Source: Spongilla lacustris (taxonomy: Eukaryota > Porifera > Demospongiae > Spongillida > Spongillidae). From it: 64,000 bases of DNA. The stretch is from NCBI GenBank assembly GCA_949361645.1, contig OX442419.1:2763459-2827458 (forward strand). Reading direction: 5' to 3'. The notes below the pieces were generated by a model, which worked only from the letters and a program-made list of their open reading frames with translations, was not told the DNA's origin and did no database searches. This document shows positions 11,195 to 23,533 of this stretch, one piece after another. Made by a program: the position numbers and the translations under genes. Numbering within the stretch: position 1 is the first letter of the stretch; each line of letters opens with the position of its first letter.

Positions 11195-12052
11195 ATAATA
11201 ATTATAATTATAATTGGGACAGTTTCCACGAAAATGGCCCTTCGTTTATAATTATAAAATCTTATAAAATTGCTATGTGTTTCAATCGTAATAACTTCCG
11301 AACGGTTAAGGCTATCAACTTCCTATTGTCAAAACTTCATACCACACCATTTCTCTACGGTTAAATACATTTTGGGGTCTTGCACTTGCTCCGTGCCAGA
11401 ATTGCAACGTCCGATACCCCGCTTGGTTCAAACCCAACCTAACTTTCTGTAGGAGTTATGAAATCGCTTCAAATTCGGTTTGTAGGTGGAGAGCTCCTAT
11501 ACCTATCGATTTGTTCTGTTCGTTAATTTTTATGCCATCCGTTACGGAGATACAGTTGAACAAACTACGTGCCCATTTTCGCGCTCGATTCGCGCCAATG
11601 ATTTGGGCAAATTGCGTTCCGCTCAATGTATGGGGAGGCGGGGATTATAACATTGGCGCAAATCAAGCGGGAAAACGTGCACGTAGTTTGTTCGACTGTA
11701 TCACAGTAACGGATGGATAAAAATTAACGAACATAGTAAATTGATAGGTATAGGACCTCTCCACCAACAAACCAAATTTGAAGCGATTTCATAACTCCTA
11801 CGGAAAGTTATGTTGAGTTTGAACCCGGTGGGGTATCGGACGTTGCAATTCTGGCACAGAGGAAGTGCAAGACCCCAAAATGTATTTTACCGTAGAGAAA
11901 TGGTGTGGTATGAAGTGTTGAAAATAGGAAGTTGATAGCCTTAATCGTTCGGAGGTTATTACGATTCAAATGCCAAGCGATTTTATAAGATTTTATAATT
12001 ATAAACGAAGGGCCATTTTCGTGGAAACTGTCCCAATTATAATTATATATAT
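11195..12052. mobile_element. Foldback element, arms about 410 bp
   Basis: Almost the whole element is an inverted repeat. The left arm starts near TAATTGGGACAGTTTCCACG and the right arm ends with its reverse complement. The loop is only about 20-60 bp around 11600-11660. The arms contain GGGGTCTTGCACTTGC and TTCAAATTCGGTTTGT motifs. No open frame suggests a transposase. AT-rich ATAATTATAATTATA borders both ends. A partial copy precedes it and a diverged half copy is at 24585-24865. Confidence 0.85.
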
Positions 12053-12055
12053 AGA

Positions 12056-12760
12056 TTACAGGGAGCGAAACAAGAGAACTATTAAAGACTAGCTCGTTTC
12101 CATTACCTTTACCAGATGCCCACTGAAATATTTTCTAAGTTGGACCTTCATTCGTGCAGTCTACTGGAAGTTACATATACCGGATATACATACATTGTAT
12201 AAGTGAGGAAGATTGCAAGAAGACAGCCTTCAGCCCAGCCCTGGCCCTGAAATGTGTCTGTATGAGTTATGCTGAATGCCCCTTGGTGTTACTGCAAGGT
12301 GGTCCTAGTTCCTTCCAGCGATTAAAGGACAAAATTCTCCATGCATGGGCTTCCCTTTGTCAAATTTAAAGTTGTAATCCGTTGATTCTTGTCCAATCGA
12401 CAAACATTGATCACCATAAGGAACATCTTAAACAATTTAAAAGCATTTGCACAGTTCTGAACTACATGTACTTTAATTTTACTGACCTTCAGTGGGATTT
12501 GCGGCATTGTATTTACTATTAATCAGATGTGGTGTAAATGTGTTAATAAATATTGTGTATGTGATATTTCCGCTGTGGTATAAGTATATAGCGGAAACGT
12601 CACACAACACCGTTTACCACATTTACCAGCAACACATTTAATTAATTGTAAACCATGCAGTGTTTCTGCAGACACTATAAGCAGTGGGGCAAGTTGGTCG
12701 ACTTCCTAAGAACTCGACCCATTGGCTGACAGGTATAGAAAACCAACTCCTGATATATGC
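12056..12760. repeat. Duplicated segment, copy 2
   Basis: Paralogue of 7300-7920 with small indels. It carries a second copy of the small MITE. Confidence 0.7.
12512..12652. mobile_element. Small MITE, second copy
   Basis: Same terminal repeats as at 7678-7789, with a slightly longer interior. Confidence 0.55.
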
Positions 12761-12855
12761 ACTGCCGTCTCATCTGGCGGTAGGCTCGCTGCTGTTATAA
12801 AAGCCCAGTATCAGTGCACTATTAGTAGGTGCAATGCATCAATGATAATGGTCGA

Positions 12856-12856
<1 letters not shown>

Positions 12857-12915
<59 letters not shown>
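12857..12915. repeat. 59-base G run
   Basis: The longest homopolymer in the window. It gives the polyglycine or polyproline stretches in the flanking frames, which I do not consider genes. It could form quadruplexes, or its length could be a sequencing artefact. Confidence 0.9.
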
Positions 12916-12916
<1 letters not shown>

Positions 12917-12919
12917 ATT

Positions 12920-13690
12920 CAGCGCGGGCGTATCAAGTGCAGGCTCCTGTGGGAACTGGTTATTGCCTTGAATTTCAATTGCATTACATGTAAGGCTTAC
13001 ATGTACCTGTTTGCCAATAAAAGCATCTTCCGCACTTCCAGATCGATTCGTCGCGCCCATCCACTTTGGTCGTGTCCAGACGTAGGAATATATAATATAA
13101 TATAAAGAATACGCTGTTAGCAGTTAGACTGATCAGAGAGCTGAGGAGGCTCGTCGAGTTGCGTATACTAAACTATATAGTATAGTACTCTACCTGTCTC
13201 AACCATGCATATATGCATTATTCTGAGCATGGATATGCCCATCATATGCTATGAGCATGTGTATTAACATTAATTATTTTGTTGTACCAGAGATAATATC
13301 TGGTTATACCGCTGACATGCACCAACCCCATGCATTCTCATGCACAGTGGGTAGGAACAGACCACCCTCATGTAAGCTAGATTAGAAATGTGCAAGGCTC
13401 AAGCCGGTTTTTTAAACAATTTGATATATATAGTGGCCGGGATGCCCGTCTTTGCTTGTTTTTGGGTGCCTCCAGAAGTGCCATTGAATTGCTCATCGAT
13501 ATCTCTTGGCTATCCAATTAAATTAATAATTTATATTTTAATGCTTGATTCGATCCAGTTTGCTGCATGAGACCGGATCCAACGCGGGTCGAAGTGGTTT
13601 AATTGAATTGAGAGCTAGAGTGCGGAAGTGCATGCCTTAATTCGATCGTGATTGTGTATATTTCATGCATTAAAAAAAAAGTTTCCATGC
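12920..13690. other. Upstream spacer of the MBL-fold gene
   Basis: No gene is visible. It contains short inverted AT-rich words and a CpG-richer patch at 13020-13080. It probably includes the promoter of the gene starting at 13871. Confidence 0.4.
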
Positions 13691-13692
13691 AC

Positions 13693-13700
13693 TATAAATA
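13693..13700 (+). promoter_or_regulatory. TATA box of the MBL-fold gene
   Basis: TATAAATA lies 64 bp before a consistent 5'UTR splice donor and 171 bp before the ATG. Transcription would be expected to start around 13720-13730. Confidence 0.6.
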
Positions 13701-13763
13701 AAGCGTTCAGAGCAGTTATAACCATTGGCTTCAATCGCTAAATTGTGCAAAAAATTAACTCTG

Positions 13764-13839
13764 GTAAGTGCTTTTATATCAGTGTTACCTTATCATGTAT
13801 AATGCTGCTAGACACTCAACTTACTGTCGCTATCCACAG
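13764..13839 (+). other. Probable 5'UTR intron (76 bp)
   Basis: The donor CTG/GTAAGTG and acceptor TATCCACAG fit animal consensus closely. The intron sits between the TATA box and the start codon. Its presence argues that this is a resident eukaryotic gene and not bacterial contamination. Confidence 0.6.
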
Positions 13840-13870
13840 TCACATCTAAGTGCGCAACCGCGGCTTTGAA

Positions 13871-14968
13871 ATGATCGCGGCAATTCTATGCTACCTACTA
13901 GCTGCACTTCCAAACTCGGAACCAGCGTATCCTTCTTTAACAGCTCATGGGGATGGTTTGCTGCACGTTTACGCGCTGCCTGTCGGTCAAGGAGATGGTA
14001 CGGTCATACAGTGTCCCAACGGAGATGTAACGATTGTCGACCTGGGCTCTAGTACTCGGACATATAACGAGGATTATCATGGTCGTACGTTCCAAGGTAC
14101 TTACATGACAAATGATGAGCTGAACGCATTTCTTGGCAACACCAACATCAGGTACTTTTTTATCACACACGCTGATACTGATCACTACAACATGTTTGTA
14201 AACATCAACGCCAATCGCTTAAGAAGTGTTATACGTGCCTATGCTGGATGTACCGCGACAGACTATACAATAGTGCAATGGTTGCGCAACTATCCGGTGG
14301 TCTACAATCCAGCATTGCACACGGTGGTGAGTATATGCACTGGTTTAAATGTTAGGATTCAAGTGATTGCTATCAACACGGATACATTTAATCCCGGATG
14401 CAGCAATTCAAATAGCATGGCCCTTCGCTTGGAGTACGGCACGTTCTCGCTCCTCCTGTCGGGAGACTTGGAGGATTATGGTGGTTTTCAATATGATGAT
14501 AACGGAGTAATCACAAGTAACCTACAAGGAGTACACCGCAAGCCAGGGGTTCTGAAAACAGTAAGTGATCGAGGCGGAATCAGATCAACAGTGTACCGGC
14601 TGTCTCACCACGGTGCGTGGCCAAAAGCAAACAAGCCTTTCTTTTTACGGGCAATTGCACCCCAATATGTGTTCTCTAGTAGCAAACTCCCTGGTACTCG
14701 GGGAACATTTGACCACCCGAATTGTCAACTGTACAACGCTATGGTAGATATGACAAATAAAGGACAATTACCGATAATGAAATATTCGAAAAATTCCGAC
14801 TACTTCTGTGGATTGGATAAAGAAAGATATATTGATAACGAAAACATATACGGTATCTTTACTACTGCAGCTTTTGACGCTAATAAAGGAGGACTTGTCA
14901 ATTATTTCATCCAAATTGATTCCAATGGAGCAAATCATCAGCAGGTAACCCCAAAACTGTGGCGATAA
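13871..14968 (+). CDS. Secreted metallo-beta-lactamase-fold hydrolase, ComEC/Rec2-like
   Basis: A 365-residue single-exon protein. The first ATG is at 13871; a longer frame would need a GTG at 13850. Residues 1 to about 18 are a hydrophobic signal peptide. Residues 37-44 (PVGQGDGT) match the DVGQGD signature of ComEC-type MBL domains. THADTDHY (99-106) is the HxDxDH metal motif, LSGDLED (196-202) supplies the bridging aspartate and LSHHG (244-248) the further histidine. The fold and motifs predict a zinc-dependent hydrolase, secreted or in the secretory pathway; substrates such as phosphoesters or nucleic acid are only inferred from the family. No membrane segments follow, unlike bacterial ComEC. 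The intron-free coding region and bacterial-type domain raise the possibility of ancient horizontal transfer, although the 5'UTR intron and TATA box are eukaryotic. Confidence 0.85.
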   Translation: MIAAILCYLLAALPNSEPAYPSLTAHGDGLLHVYALPVGQGDGTVIQCPNGDVTIVDLGSSTRTYNEDYHGRTFQGTYMTNDELNAFLGNTNIRYFFITHADTDHYNMFVNINANRLRSVIRAYAGCTATDYTIVQWLRNYPVVYNPALHTVVSICTGLNVRIQVIAINTDTFNPGCSNSNSMALRLEYGTFSLLLSGDLEDYGGFQYDDNGVITSNLQGVHRKPGVLKTVSDRGGIRSTVYRLSHHGAWPKANKPFFLRAIAPQYVFSSSKLPGTRGTFDHPNCQLYNAMVDMTNKGQLPIMKYSKNSDYFCGLDKERYIDNENIYGIFTTAAFDANKGGLVNYFIQIDSNGANHQQVTPKLWR

Positions 14969-14971
14969 CTG

Positions 14972-17490
14972 AATTTCTGCACGCAATGTTAAACACCTCT
15001 GTAGAGTTGAGGCTTACCGCTGAATGCTTAGAACATAAGTCTGATATTAGATATTATAACAGCAGCTAGCTTTCTTGTATGTGCTTGACTGCATGCACAC
15101 AATTGGTTGTTATACACCGAACGCTTTCATATATAATCCACAGCGAAACAATTACATGGAGATGGTAACGTCGTAACGTCTCATCACGTGACCTTACCCG
15201 TTGGAATTAGGGCCGTTACCGCGTCTGTGGACGGAGAGTATGATACGGTAAAAAGTGACGTTTCCTCCCCCCCCCCCCCCCTCCCCCCAGTTGCCCTGTC
15301 ACGTCTTTATACGTTATAACCCGTCACTCCGGGAAATCAACGGTTAACAGCGGGTCGCTTTTTACTGTTAAGGTATTGTACCGTCTGTACTGACGTGAGG
15401 TTGGCGCTTTCTGGCTATACCGTGGTACTATTACGGCTTCTACTTTCTTTCCGTGCAGCTTTTACGAACACTATACCATTCACTTTTCTCAGATGTAGTG
15501 TTCAAACAGTCATATATATGTCAGGGAATAATTTAACCGGTATCGCATCGCATTTTGCGAAGCAGTTTTTATAAGATGCGAAACAACTTCAAAACATCGT
15601 CGCAGAAAACTGCGATGCAATCTATCCGCGTTTGCAAACACGTGCTCAGTTAAGTGCTACACGAAGAGAGTGTATTTATGGTAATAAAGAATGCCAATCA
15701 GAAAGGCGTCTGTACAAAACGCTACTCGCGCAACGTTTCCTCAGCGGGATTGTACACACTCACGTGACATCGAGCGCGACAATCAATGTCAGCAAATCCT
15801 TCGATTAAAGATTGCGTAGGCCTACGTGTACGCAGCCTTTGGGAAAGGGGTCAAATTTTATTTACCTATGTATAGCAAAATAAGGTATTATGTAATCATT
15901 ACTAATTAAAATGTATTTTACAATTCCATGACTATTAAATACTCAGAAATTATTATAAATTATAAATAGGTTCTAATATACATACAAGTCACGAAAATGA
16001 TGCCGATCGAGCCAGGAGGGCTCGGGCATTTTGCCTCATCAAAACAGTGCCGAGGCGACAATGTACGTTTACGCGTACATGGGTGTATATGCCAAACATT
16101 TTTTGAAGAGATTAACATGTACAGCACAAATATGTGCGGTAGGGCACGTCTAGCCTTTGCCATCATAAGGGCATCCAATTTTTGTGTTTGAGGGTGAAGT
16201 GGACTTGGGTTCACCGCTCTACTCCATCTTAGGTCAGTTGGTATTTTTTTTAATGCTGTATAATAATAATAATAATATTGTTATAATATTATTACATACA
16301 TGTCTATTTAGTACATGTATAGATTAAAACTTACAAATATTAAAACTTGGTGGCCTCGTTTTGGGGAGGCTTTGTGTTCAAATGATGAATCATCACACAT
16401 TTTGGAGGGGATAAATTGCTATGCAACTGAACCGAGTTGCTAATCAATGTCGATTCTGGGTAGCAATTCAAAAATCAATTATTCCCTGCATGTATATACA
16501 AATGCATGCATGTACATGTACAAAAGGTACAAGTGTTTTCTTTTGGTCTCATTATATGCAAAGAGCCGCGGATTCCGTCCTGTTGAAAGATAATTTTGTA
16601 TAGCATCAATCTTACACATTTCCCTTTATAATTATTTATTAATTAGATATATAGTTGTCTGCGTACGTACGCATATATCGAGTCGTTTTCTACCCATGGC
16701 TTATCAGACCTTTATTATCTATATTTCTATATCTAGTTAATAAATAGTTATGAAGGATCTGGTACCCAGACTAATTATATTGTAATGACAGTAGGCACAT
16801 TTATGTCGCATTCCAGTGGTACTGAATAGCATTATAAGAAACATCTAATTTACACATTTTGATACACATTTCACTGTCTGCCTTTACATACCATTTACAA
16901 CTTTGGTTTCTGCATGCTGAGTATATACCATACCTGTTCAGCGATCTAAGGACATTCATTACATTAAATTCATTTGTTAAAACTTTCCTTAATACATGTA
17001 CATCTATCTACCTTGACAGTGCTTATGATTGCATAACTATGAAATAAGCCTGTCACAATTGCATTTCCACTGAAATAATATAAGCTTTAAAGTTACAAGA
17101 TATACATGAACACTGTATGATCGGTTACCTGCAAAGCTGGTCACTTTCATCAACAGAAGTTATTTTCTCTTCAGTCCTTATTACTGCAGTCAAATTGGAC
17201 GTTAAACCATATACATCAGATGTTGGCATGTCATACATATCTTTGAAGTATTGCTTGTTGGCATATTGCACTTAAAATCTAGTAAATAGAATTTGTTGGC
17301 CCTATTACAGAGAGTAGTTGTATAATGAGCCTTTTTGAGGATTTGAATCAACAGAGAAGTGTTGGATACATGTAGGACTGTGAGGAGTTCAGTGCATCCA
17401 TACTACGACCTTCAGGATTCGCAAATAATTAGTGTATTGTTAAGGCAAATTATGTAGTCACCATGGTACTGCACAGCATATGTAATAGAA
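14972..17490. other. Long spacer without recognisable gene
   Basis: No supported coding region. 15160-15860 is CpG-richer with a C run at 15267-15281; the rest is AT-rich. Small ATT repeats lie near 16260-16290. Short frames on either strand show no domain or splice context. Confidence 0.45.
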
Positions 17491-17492
17491 CT

Positions 17493-17768
17493 TCAATAGT
17501 TTCTGCATCTCGTAGGGAAGTATAAACTTCTAAGATAGGCATTTGAAGCTCTGAATAGTGCTTCGTTCACTGACAATGTATCGGCTATATTGTTCAAGCT
17601 TTGAACATCAAACAAATCTATTTGATATGCATTGTTAAAGGCACATAATCCACAAAGTGCTGTCATACTTCGAACTTGCATGAATGTACCCTCATCTGGA
17701 GTATGGTCAATAACAATTGCTTGGTTTTGTGAACATATGACATTAGGTTGTTTGATAGCTGTTGACAA
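17493..17768 (-). pseudogene. Fragment resembling a Josephin-like cysteine protease start
   Basis: A 91-residue frame with the segment TALCGLCAFNNAYQ, then about ten residues later DVQSLNNIAD. This resembles the catalytic Cys, Asn/Asn and helix of Josephin-type ubiquitin peptidases (C-x-x-x-A-x-N-N ... L-x-x-I-A). The match is by eye and the fragment ends before any catalytic His. It abuts the plus-strand reverse-transcriptase fragment, so it may be a captured or truncated exon. Confidence 0.3.
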
Positions 17769-19735
17769 GTGCCCAGGGGGTTAGGCCTATAGCCATTGGG
17801 GAGGAACCTAGATGGATTTTATGCAAGGTTCTTGCTATGGCCACTGGAAGTGATGTTGTAGATTTATGTGGAGTGAGGCAGGTATGTTCTGGATTGAAAG
17901 CAGGAATTGAGGGATCAGTCCATGCACCTCTATGAAGAACACTGTGGAAATGGTTGGGGGCTGCTTCTTGCGGATGCAAAAAATGCTTTAGCTCTTTATA
18001 GAGCAGCAGCTTTATGGAATGTTCGGGTGCAGTGGCCCAGATGTGCTCGTTTCCTGTTTAACACCTACCGTGGATATGCTCCACTAATTTTGCATGACCA
18101 CCCAACCGTTATATACTGTAAAGAAGGAGTAGGTCAAGGGGATCCACTCTCCATGCTTATGTATGCTACTGCTTTGACACCTCTCATAAAATCACTGGAG
18201 GTTGCAAAGTTTACGCAGAATTGGTATGCAGATGATTCAGCTTGTGCTGTAACGTTTACTTCTTTGTGTATGTGGTTTGAAAAGCTGTGTTGATTAGGGC
18301 CACGTAAAGGCTATATCCCGGACCAAAGAAGACAGTGATTGTAGTGGGTAAAAAGGATGAGGAATCTGCAAATGCCTGCTTTCAAAATTCTGGCATAAAG
18401 ATCGTCAATCGTTACCATTTCCTTGGTGGATTTACTGGCAACAAAGAGCTCACTAAGCAGCTTATTGAAGATAAGATTGATGCTTGGTTGGTGTGTGTTG
18501 ATAAACTAGCACGGGCTGCAGAACTACAACCTCAAGCTGCATAATTATGCTACAATCTCTGTAGTTTGAATGGTCATTTGTACAGCGAATCATACCAAAC
18601 TGTGAATCTTCTTTTGCTCTACTGCAAGATACATGTAAGATAAGATAAACACAACCTTTTGGCCTGCAGTTTGTAGTACTGACATGTCACAGCTAGAACT
18701 ATGCCTGTTCATACTACCTACTCGGATGGGAGGAATTGGTGTTAACAATCCTGTTGAAGCAGCAAGAGCAGCCTTTATTACTTCCAGAACATACACTGAT
18801 GTAATTTTTACAGCAATAAAAGGCAAGGGAGATTTCTCAGTATACGATCACTTGCAACAGATGACACAGGCAAAGAAAGAGATGAAGTATGAGATTACAG
18901 GATTTCAAGATGATAAGCTAACCTCGTTACTGACATCTCTGAGTGAAGGGAAGAAGCGAGCAATTCAAAGGGTAGTAAATGGCAAGACATCCACCTGGCT
19001 GACTGTACTACCAGTATCCACTACCACTTTGACCTCTCACGATCAGAATTTCATGATGCTTTGGCTATTAGATATCACCAACCACTAACAAAGTTGCCTG
19101 CTGACTGTGACGGATGTGGTGCAGAGTTTAACCTTCAGCATGCTTTGGACTGCAGAAAAGGTGGTTTGTTCATCCAATAGCACAATGAGATGAGAGATGC
19201 TTTGGGTGACCTTGCATATGCATTGCATTTAGGGATGTAATAAGAGTACCAATTGTGAGAGATGCTGATCCAGTGAGAGGTCTTCCTGCCTTGGTAGCTG
19301 ATCTTGGTGTGAGAGGATTGTGGGCTGCCCAGACTGAGGCATTACTTAATATTCGTGTCATGGACACTGACGCACAGTCATATACTAGACGCACTTTTAA
19401 TTCTGTTCTCCTATCAGCTTAGAATGAGAAGAAAAAGAAATACCTGGATGCTGTTGAGGCTAGACATGCATCTTTCACCCCTTTTGTCACCTCAATTGAT
19501 GGAGTCCTTGCTTGTGAAGCTAAACTCTGTCATGAAGCTATTAGTAACAAAAATAGCATTGAAGTGGGAAAAACCCACTAAGTGAAGGGACTGGATGGGT
19601 AAGGGAGACATTGGTGTTTGCTATACTAATAGCCACAAATCTGGGCATAAGAGTAGACAGATTGAAATGGAGGAGTGCAGTTCACATGGATGGTGGGGCT
19701 GGACTACCCACATCAGCTTATGAATAGAATTTGTA
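17765..19735 (+). pseudogene. Degenerate non-LTR retroelement (RT plus CCHC and endonuclease region)
   Basis: Several frames read in order as one broken polyprotein. About 17775-17930 encodes VRPIAIGEEPR and LCG...AGIEG (early RT motifs). About 17950-18250 encodes GVGQGDPLS and WYADDS (RT palm with catalytic DD). About 18705-18790 encodes LPTRMGGIGVNNP. About 19095-19170 encodes CDGCG...HALDC...HNEMRDALGDL, a CCHC zinc motif followed by an H-N motif as in LINEs with restriction-like endonucleases. About 19450-19540 encodes a C-terminal FTPFVTSIDGVL segment. Multiple frameshifts and stops separate them. The order matches R2/NeSL-like elements. The part from about 18705 on is duplicated at 27605-28620. 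Confidence 0.7.
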
Positions 19736-20776
19736 TGTGCTATAATGTGTGTGCATGTGCTTGAGTATGTTATGTATTCATTTGTTATTTTATGTATCAT
19801 CGATATATAGGGAATGTTACCATTGTATGTTTATCTGTCAAAATTTCCCATTGCTCAGATACTTATTCCAAGGCAGTTGAACACAACATATGGCTATGAT
19901 ACCTATTTAACTTGTGCTGATGTATCAAGTATCTTATTGTGTGTTTTTTCTTGAAATTAAATTTGTTTCATTTGTAGGAGCATTTGTCTTGATTGATACT
20001 TTTCTTTCGTTCATGGAAGCATTTAAATCTTAGTGCACAAAAAATATTATGTAACTCGTAGTGAACTCATCTTGTGTGTCACTATGGCCTAGCAGTATCT
20101 TTTTGAAAGCCTTAGACTGGGCTTTTACACTATTTTAATAGCTTACTAATAAAAAATATAGCTACTCACCTTAGAGCTAGGCTATTAATAGTGTATTGTG
20201 CCCCCTCTGGCTTCTGGGATATGCCATCCAAAAGCACTCGACAAGACATCCCAACACTATCCATGTTTGAACACCTATTTGCAACAAATATGCATTCACA
20301 TGGAACATTGGGCAACATGGAATGAACCTGTTATTTGTTCATCACATCTTCCATGTTGTTGTTACAAGTTGTGTCCCTGTTGGTCCTACAATGGGCATGT
20401 GTCTGTTAATTTTGTGTTGGCCATCCAAGGGATGTGTGTTTTCCTCATGCATCATGTGTTTTGCTGGTACAGGTGGTGGGACTCTTAGAGTATCTGCAAT
20501 GCAAAGGCATGCACATGTAAGACTGATCCAGGTGATCCAGGTTGATTATTTGTTGGATAGAACATTCACTTCCTTGTTGAGCATACAAACTTGGGTGGGA
20601 GTGCAATCCCCCCTGGCTGTAGAGACCTATGGTGGTTGGAGAGAGAAGGCCCAGGAGACATTCTATTGTACCAGCAGGAGGTTGGCAGTAGGCTGAGCCT
20701 CCAGTGAAGCCATCCAGCTGGCCTGCTAGCTATTGTGTTGCTTGTATATATATCCAGTGTTCTGTTTTTACGTTCC
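18690..20776. repeat. Segmental duplication block B
   Basis: Collinear with 27605-30300 (B'): the retroelement 3' part, then a spacer with CATTGCTCAGATACT, then GTGTGTCACTATGGCCTAGC, then a retroelement C-terminal scrap near 20610-20700 reading AVETYGGW. A truncated third copy of the middle part is at 32372-32717. Block B abuts receptor copy 2 as B' leads to copy 4. Confidence 0.8.
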
Positions 20777-21742
20777 ATTCATCTTTAGGGAGTATGAAAA
20801 ATGTTGATGACGTGGAGTTTGGTTCATTCACGCTGTTGCTGTTGTATGAGGCCACTGGAATGGTTTCACTGAGAGCAACTCCAATGTTCTCTGCCCTAAT
20901 GATGACCACATGTCTAATGATGAAAATGATTAACATGAGTGGAATGAGAACAGCAAAAAGGACAGTTGTAGCAAAAGGAGGTTGGTTTTTGGTCCATCCC
21001 CACATAAGCAGAAGAACACCTGTAACAACTTGTACTATAAAGACAGTCAATATGGAGATGATGGTGCTGATGTTGATATCTGGCCTCCATTTAGTAACTG
21101 CATTTCATCTGTGTACACAATATTTGTAGAACGATAAAAAACAAACACTGTCACTGCAAACAACCAAACAAAAGCAGCCCATACATACCACATCATAAAA
21201 TGGCTAAGAACATTCCATATACCTGAAGCCCTGCAACCAGCAGACATATCCATCCTTTCCATATTGTGCACTGATAAAAGGCCATGGCACAAACTAAAAG
21301 GTACCAAGAATGAAGTGATTAAGTATATTCTTTGAATTTGTATCTCTTAAGTTTCACTTCCTTTATGACCTGAAGGTACTTAGGCTGTGTCATCAAGATG
21401 AGCAGGTGGGTTCCTAAAGTCGTTAATATCACTAACAGGCTGACTATAGTGTACTCTCGAACTGCTCCTAGCACATTGCATCAAACAAAATCATGAAAAA
21501 GTGCAAACCATTGAAAGTAATCAGATAACTCAAACATACAGCATGTGATCAAAACAATCAAGAATACATTTTCCATTGGATCGATTTGACACCTGCACTT
21601 CTTATTATGACAGTTGTAACATTGGTTGAGAAACAAAACTATTAACCCAGTGATGAGAGAGAGCCGTGATAGACTTGTATACAATGTTGGTGATCCTTAT
21701 GTGAGCATCTGTCATAATACATTCACTTCCATTGTCTGCCAT
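20777..21742 (-). pseudogene. 7TM receptor copy 2, broken
   Basis: Homologous over its whole length to the intact receptor at 2528-3553 and starting at the equivalent MADNGSEC. Visible lesions are a 2-base deletion early in TM1 (near 21680), a nonsense change just before TM3 (the Gly of FVGC becomes a stop near 21481), a 4-base deletion before TM4, loss of several residues in the second outer loop, a 2-base insertion before TM5, and loss of the last residues at 20777. It cannot make a seven-helix protein. Confidence 0.85.
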
Positions 21743-21782
21743 ACCTATAGGCACATACAATATCACCAGCTGAGGTGTACGT

Positions 21783-21860
21783 ATAAAAATTATCAAGTAT
21801 TTAAATATAAGGTGTGAGAGTGAGAGGGAGAGAGAGGGAGTGAGAGGAAGAGAGACATTT
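21783..21860. repeat. GA-rich microsatellite
   Basis: Irregular GAGAGAGGGA units. Confidence 0.8.
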
Positions 21861-21914
21861 GTGTGAAACATGATTACGTTGCAGAGGTAGGGGGAAGGTA
21901 ATGGAATGTGTTAA

Positions 21915-22480
21915 TTATACACACCTATACTACACATGCACACACCCGCACATCCACACATCCACACTACTCATGCACACGCCTACACATGCACACACCC
22001 ACACTAAACATGCACACACCCACACTACATACCTACACTTACACATGCACACACCCACACTACATACCTACTCTTACACATGCACACATCTACACATGTA
22101 CACATCCACACTACACATGCACACACCCAAACTACACATGCACACACCCACACATACACACATCCACACTACTCATGCACACGCCTACACATGCACACAC
22201 CCACACTACATACCTACACTTACACATGCACACACCCACACTACATACCTACTCTTACACATGCACACATCTACACATGCACACATCCACACTACACATG
22301 CACACACCTACACATGCACACACCCAAACTACACATGCACACGCCTACATATGCACAAACCCACACTACATACCTACACATGCACACACTTAAACATGCA
22401 CACACCTACACATGTACACACCTACACATGCAACACCTAGACATGCGCACACCCACACTAAACATGCACACACCTACACA
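21915..22480. repeat. CA-rich minisatellite with higher-order repeat
   Basis: Built from ACATGCACACACCCACACTAC-like units. A longer pattern starting TCCACACTACTCATGCACAC recurs at 21961 and 22163, about 200 bp apart. The threonine/histidine-rich frames are repeat artefacts. Confidence 0.9.
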
Positions 22481-23533
22481 CATGAGGAGGCATTCTCTGC
22501 TGGCACGAGCACCACATTACATGTACCCTAGTGAATCTGAATTGCTTGTTATTTGAAAGTAAAAGTTGGCGAACTGGTGCAAACGGTACAGCATACCTTG
22601 TACATGTCTTGTGTGTATGTGTGAAGGGGATGGATGTAAGATAAGGGGAGGAAAGGGATATGAAGAGGAGGTAGGAGGAGGGTACACAGCCATGTAGTGT
22701 ATGTGAAATTCCTATGACATAACCATACTGTGTATGCATCCCAGCAACCCACAGGCATGCAGCCTATATAAGGTAATGATAGTAAACACATACATGTACT
22801 GACATACACAACTGTAGGGAGGGGGGGGGGGGGGGTGGAGAGATGATGTGTAGACATTCTGCGGGCATGTTTGTACTTTCATGGATTTGATGATGTGAAA
22901 AAGTTGCATTAGTAACAGCTACATTTGAAAATCATAGTCATGCACATTAAATATGTTGCAATTGTGGTACTTCGCCATACCTATAACTATGACGATGTAA
23001 TTAATTTACTTCATGTGCTCACATCAATAGGTATAGTATTTCTGTTTGCTAAAACAAAACCATGAAAACATGATGCTTATTGGATAGTACTCAGTAAACA
23101 AATTTAGATTCCTTTAGACGTGCCAAAATATCCTCAAACAGCGTTGAAATAATGATAAAAATAAACAAGTGTTGGAACTGAAATGTGGAACGGGAAACAG
23201 GGCAGCTATCATAACTCTTGCTTTGGCATTATGGTGCACCATATTTCAGGCAGTTTACACATGCATTATGCTAATTGTACACAAGAATTGCATGTACTCT
23301 GGAGTACATACAATAGTAGTGCTTTCTGATTTATTGGCAACTGGCTGGCTGCGGTGCATGCAAATATAGTTCGAACGATTGCAACGAAAACAAAAAAGCA
23401 CAACACATTATACCCTATACATGCACACATGATGCATGCAATGCACCTCGCACATATGATTTTTTGTCTGGTGCCATGCTAACTAACAATGATTCAATTG
23501 AGTATTATGTAATTGTAACAAACAAGTATAGTT

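Noticed and set aside
12722..13105. 127-codon frame with polyglycine, and polyproline on the other strand
   Set aside because: Created by the 59-base G run; flanking residues show no domain.
21901..22556. Three overlapping Thr/His-rich frames of 158-179 codons
   Set aside because: All three frames are open only because of the CA-rich minisatellite.
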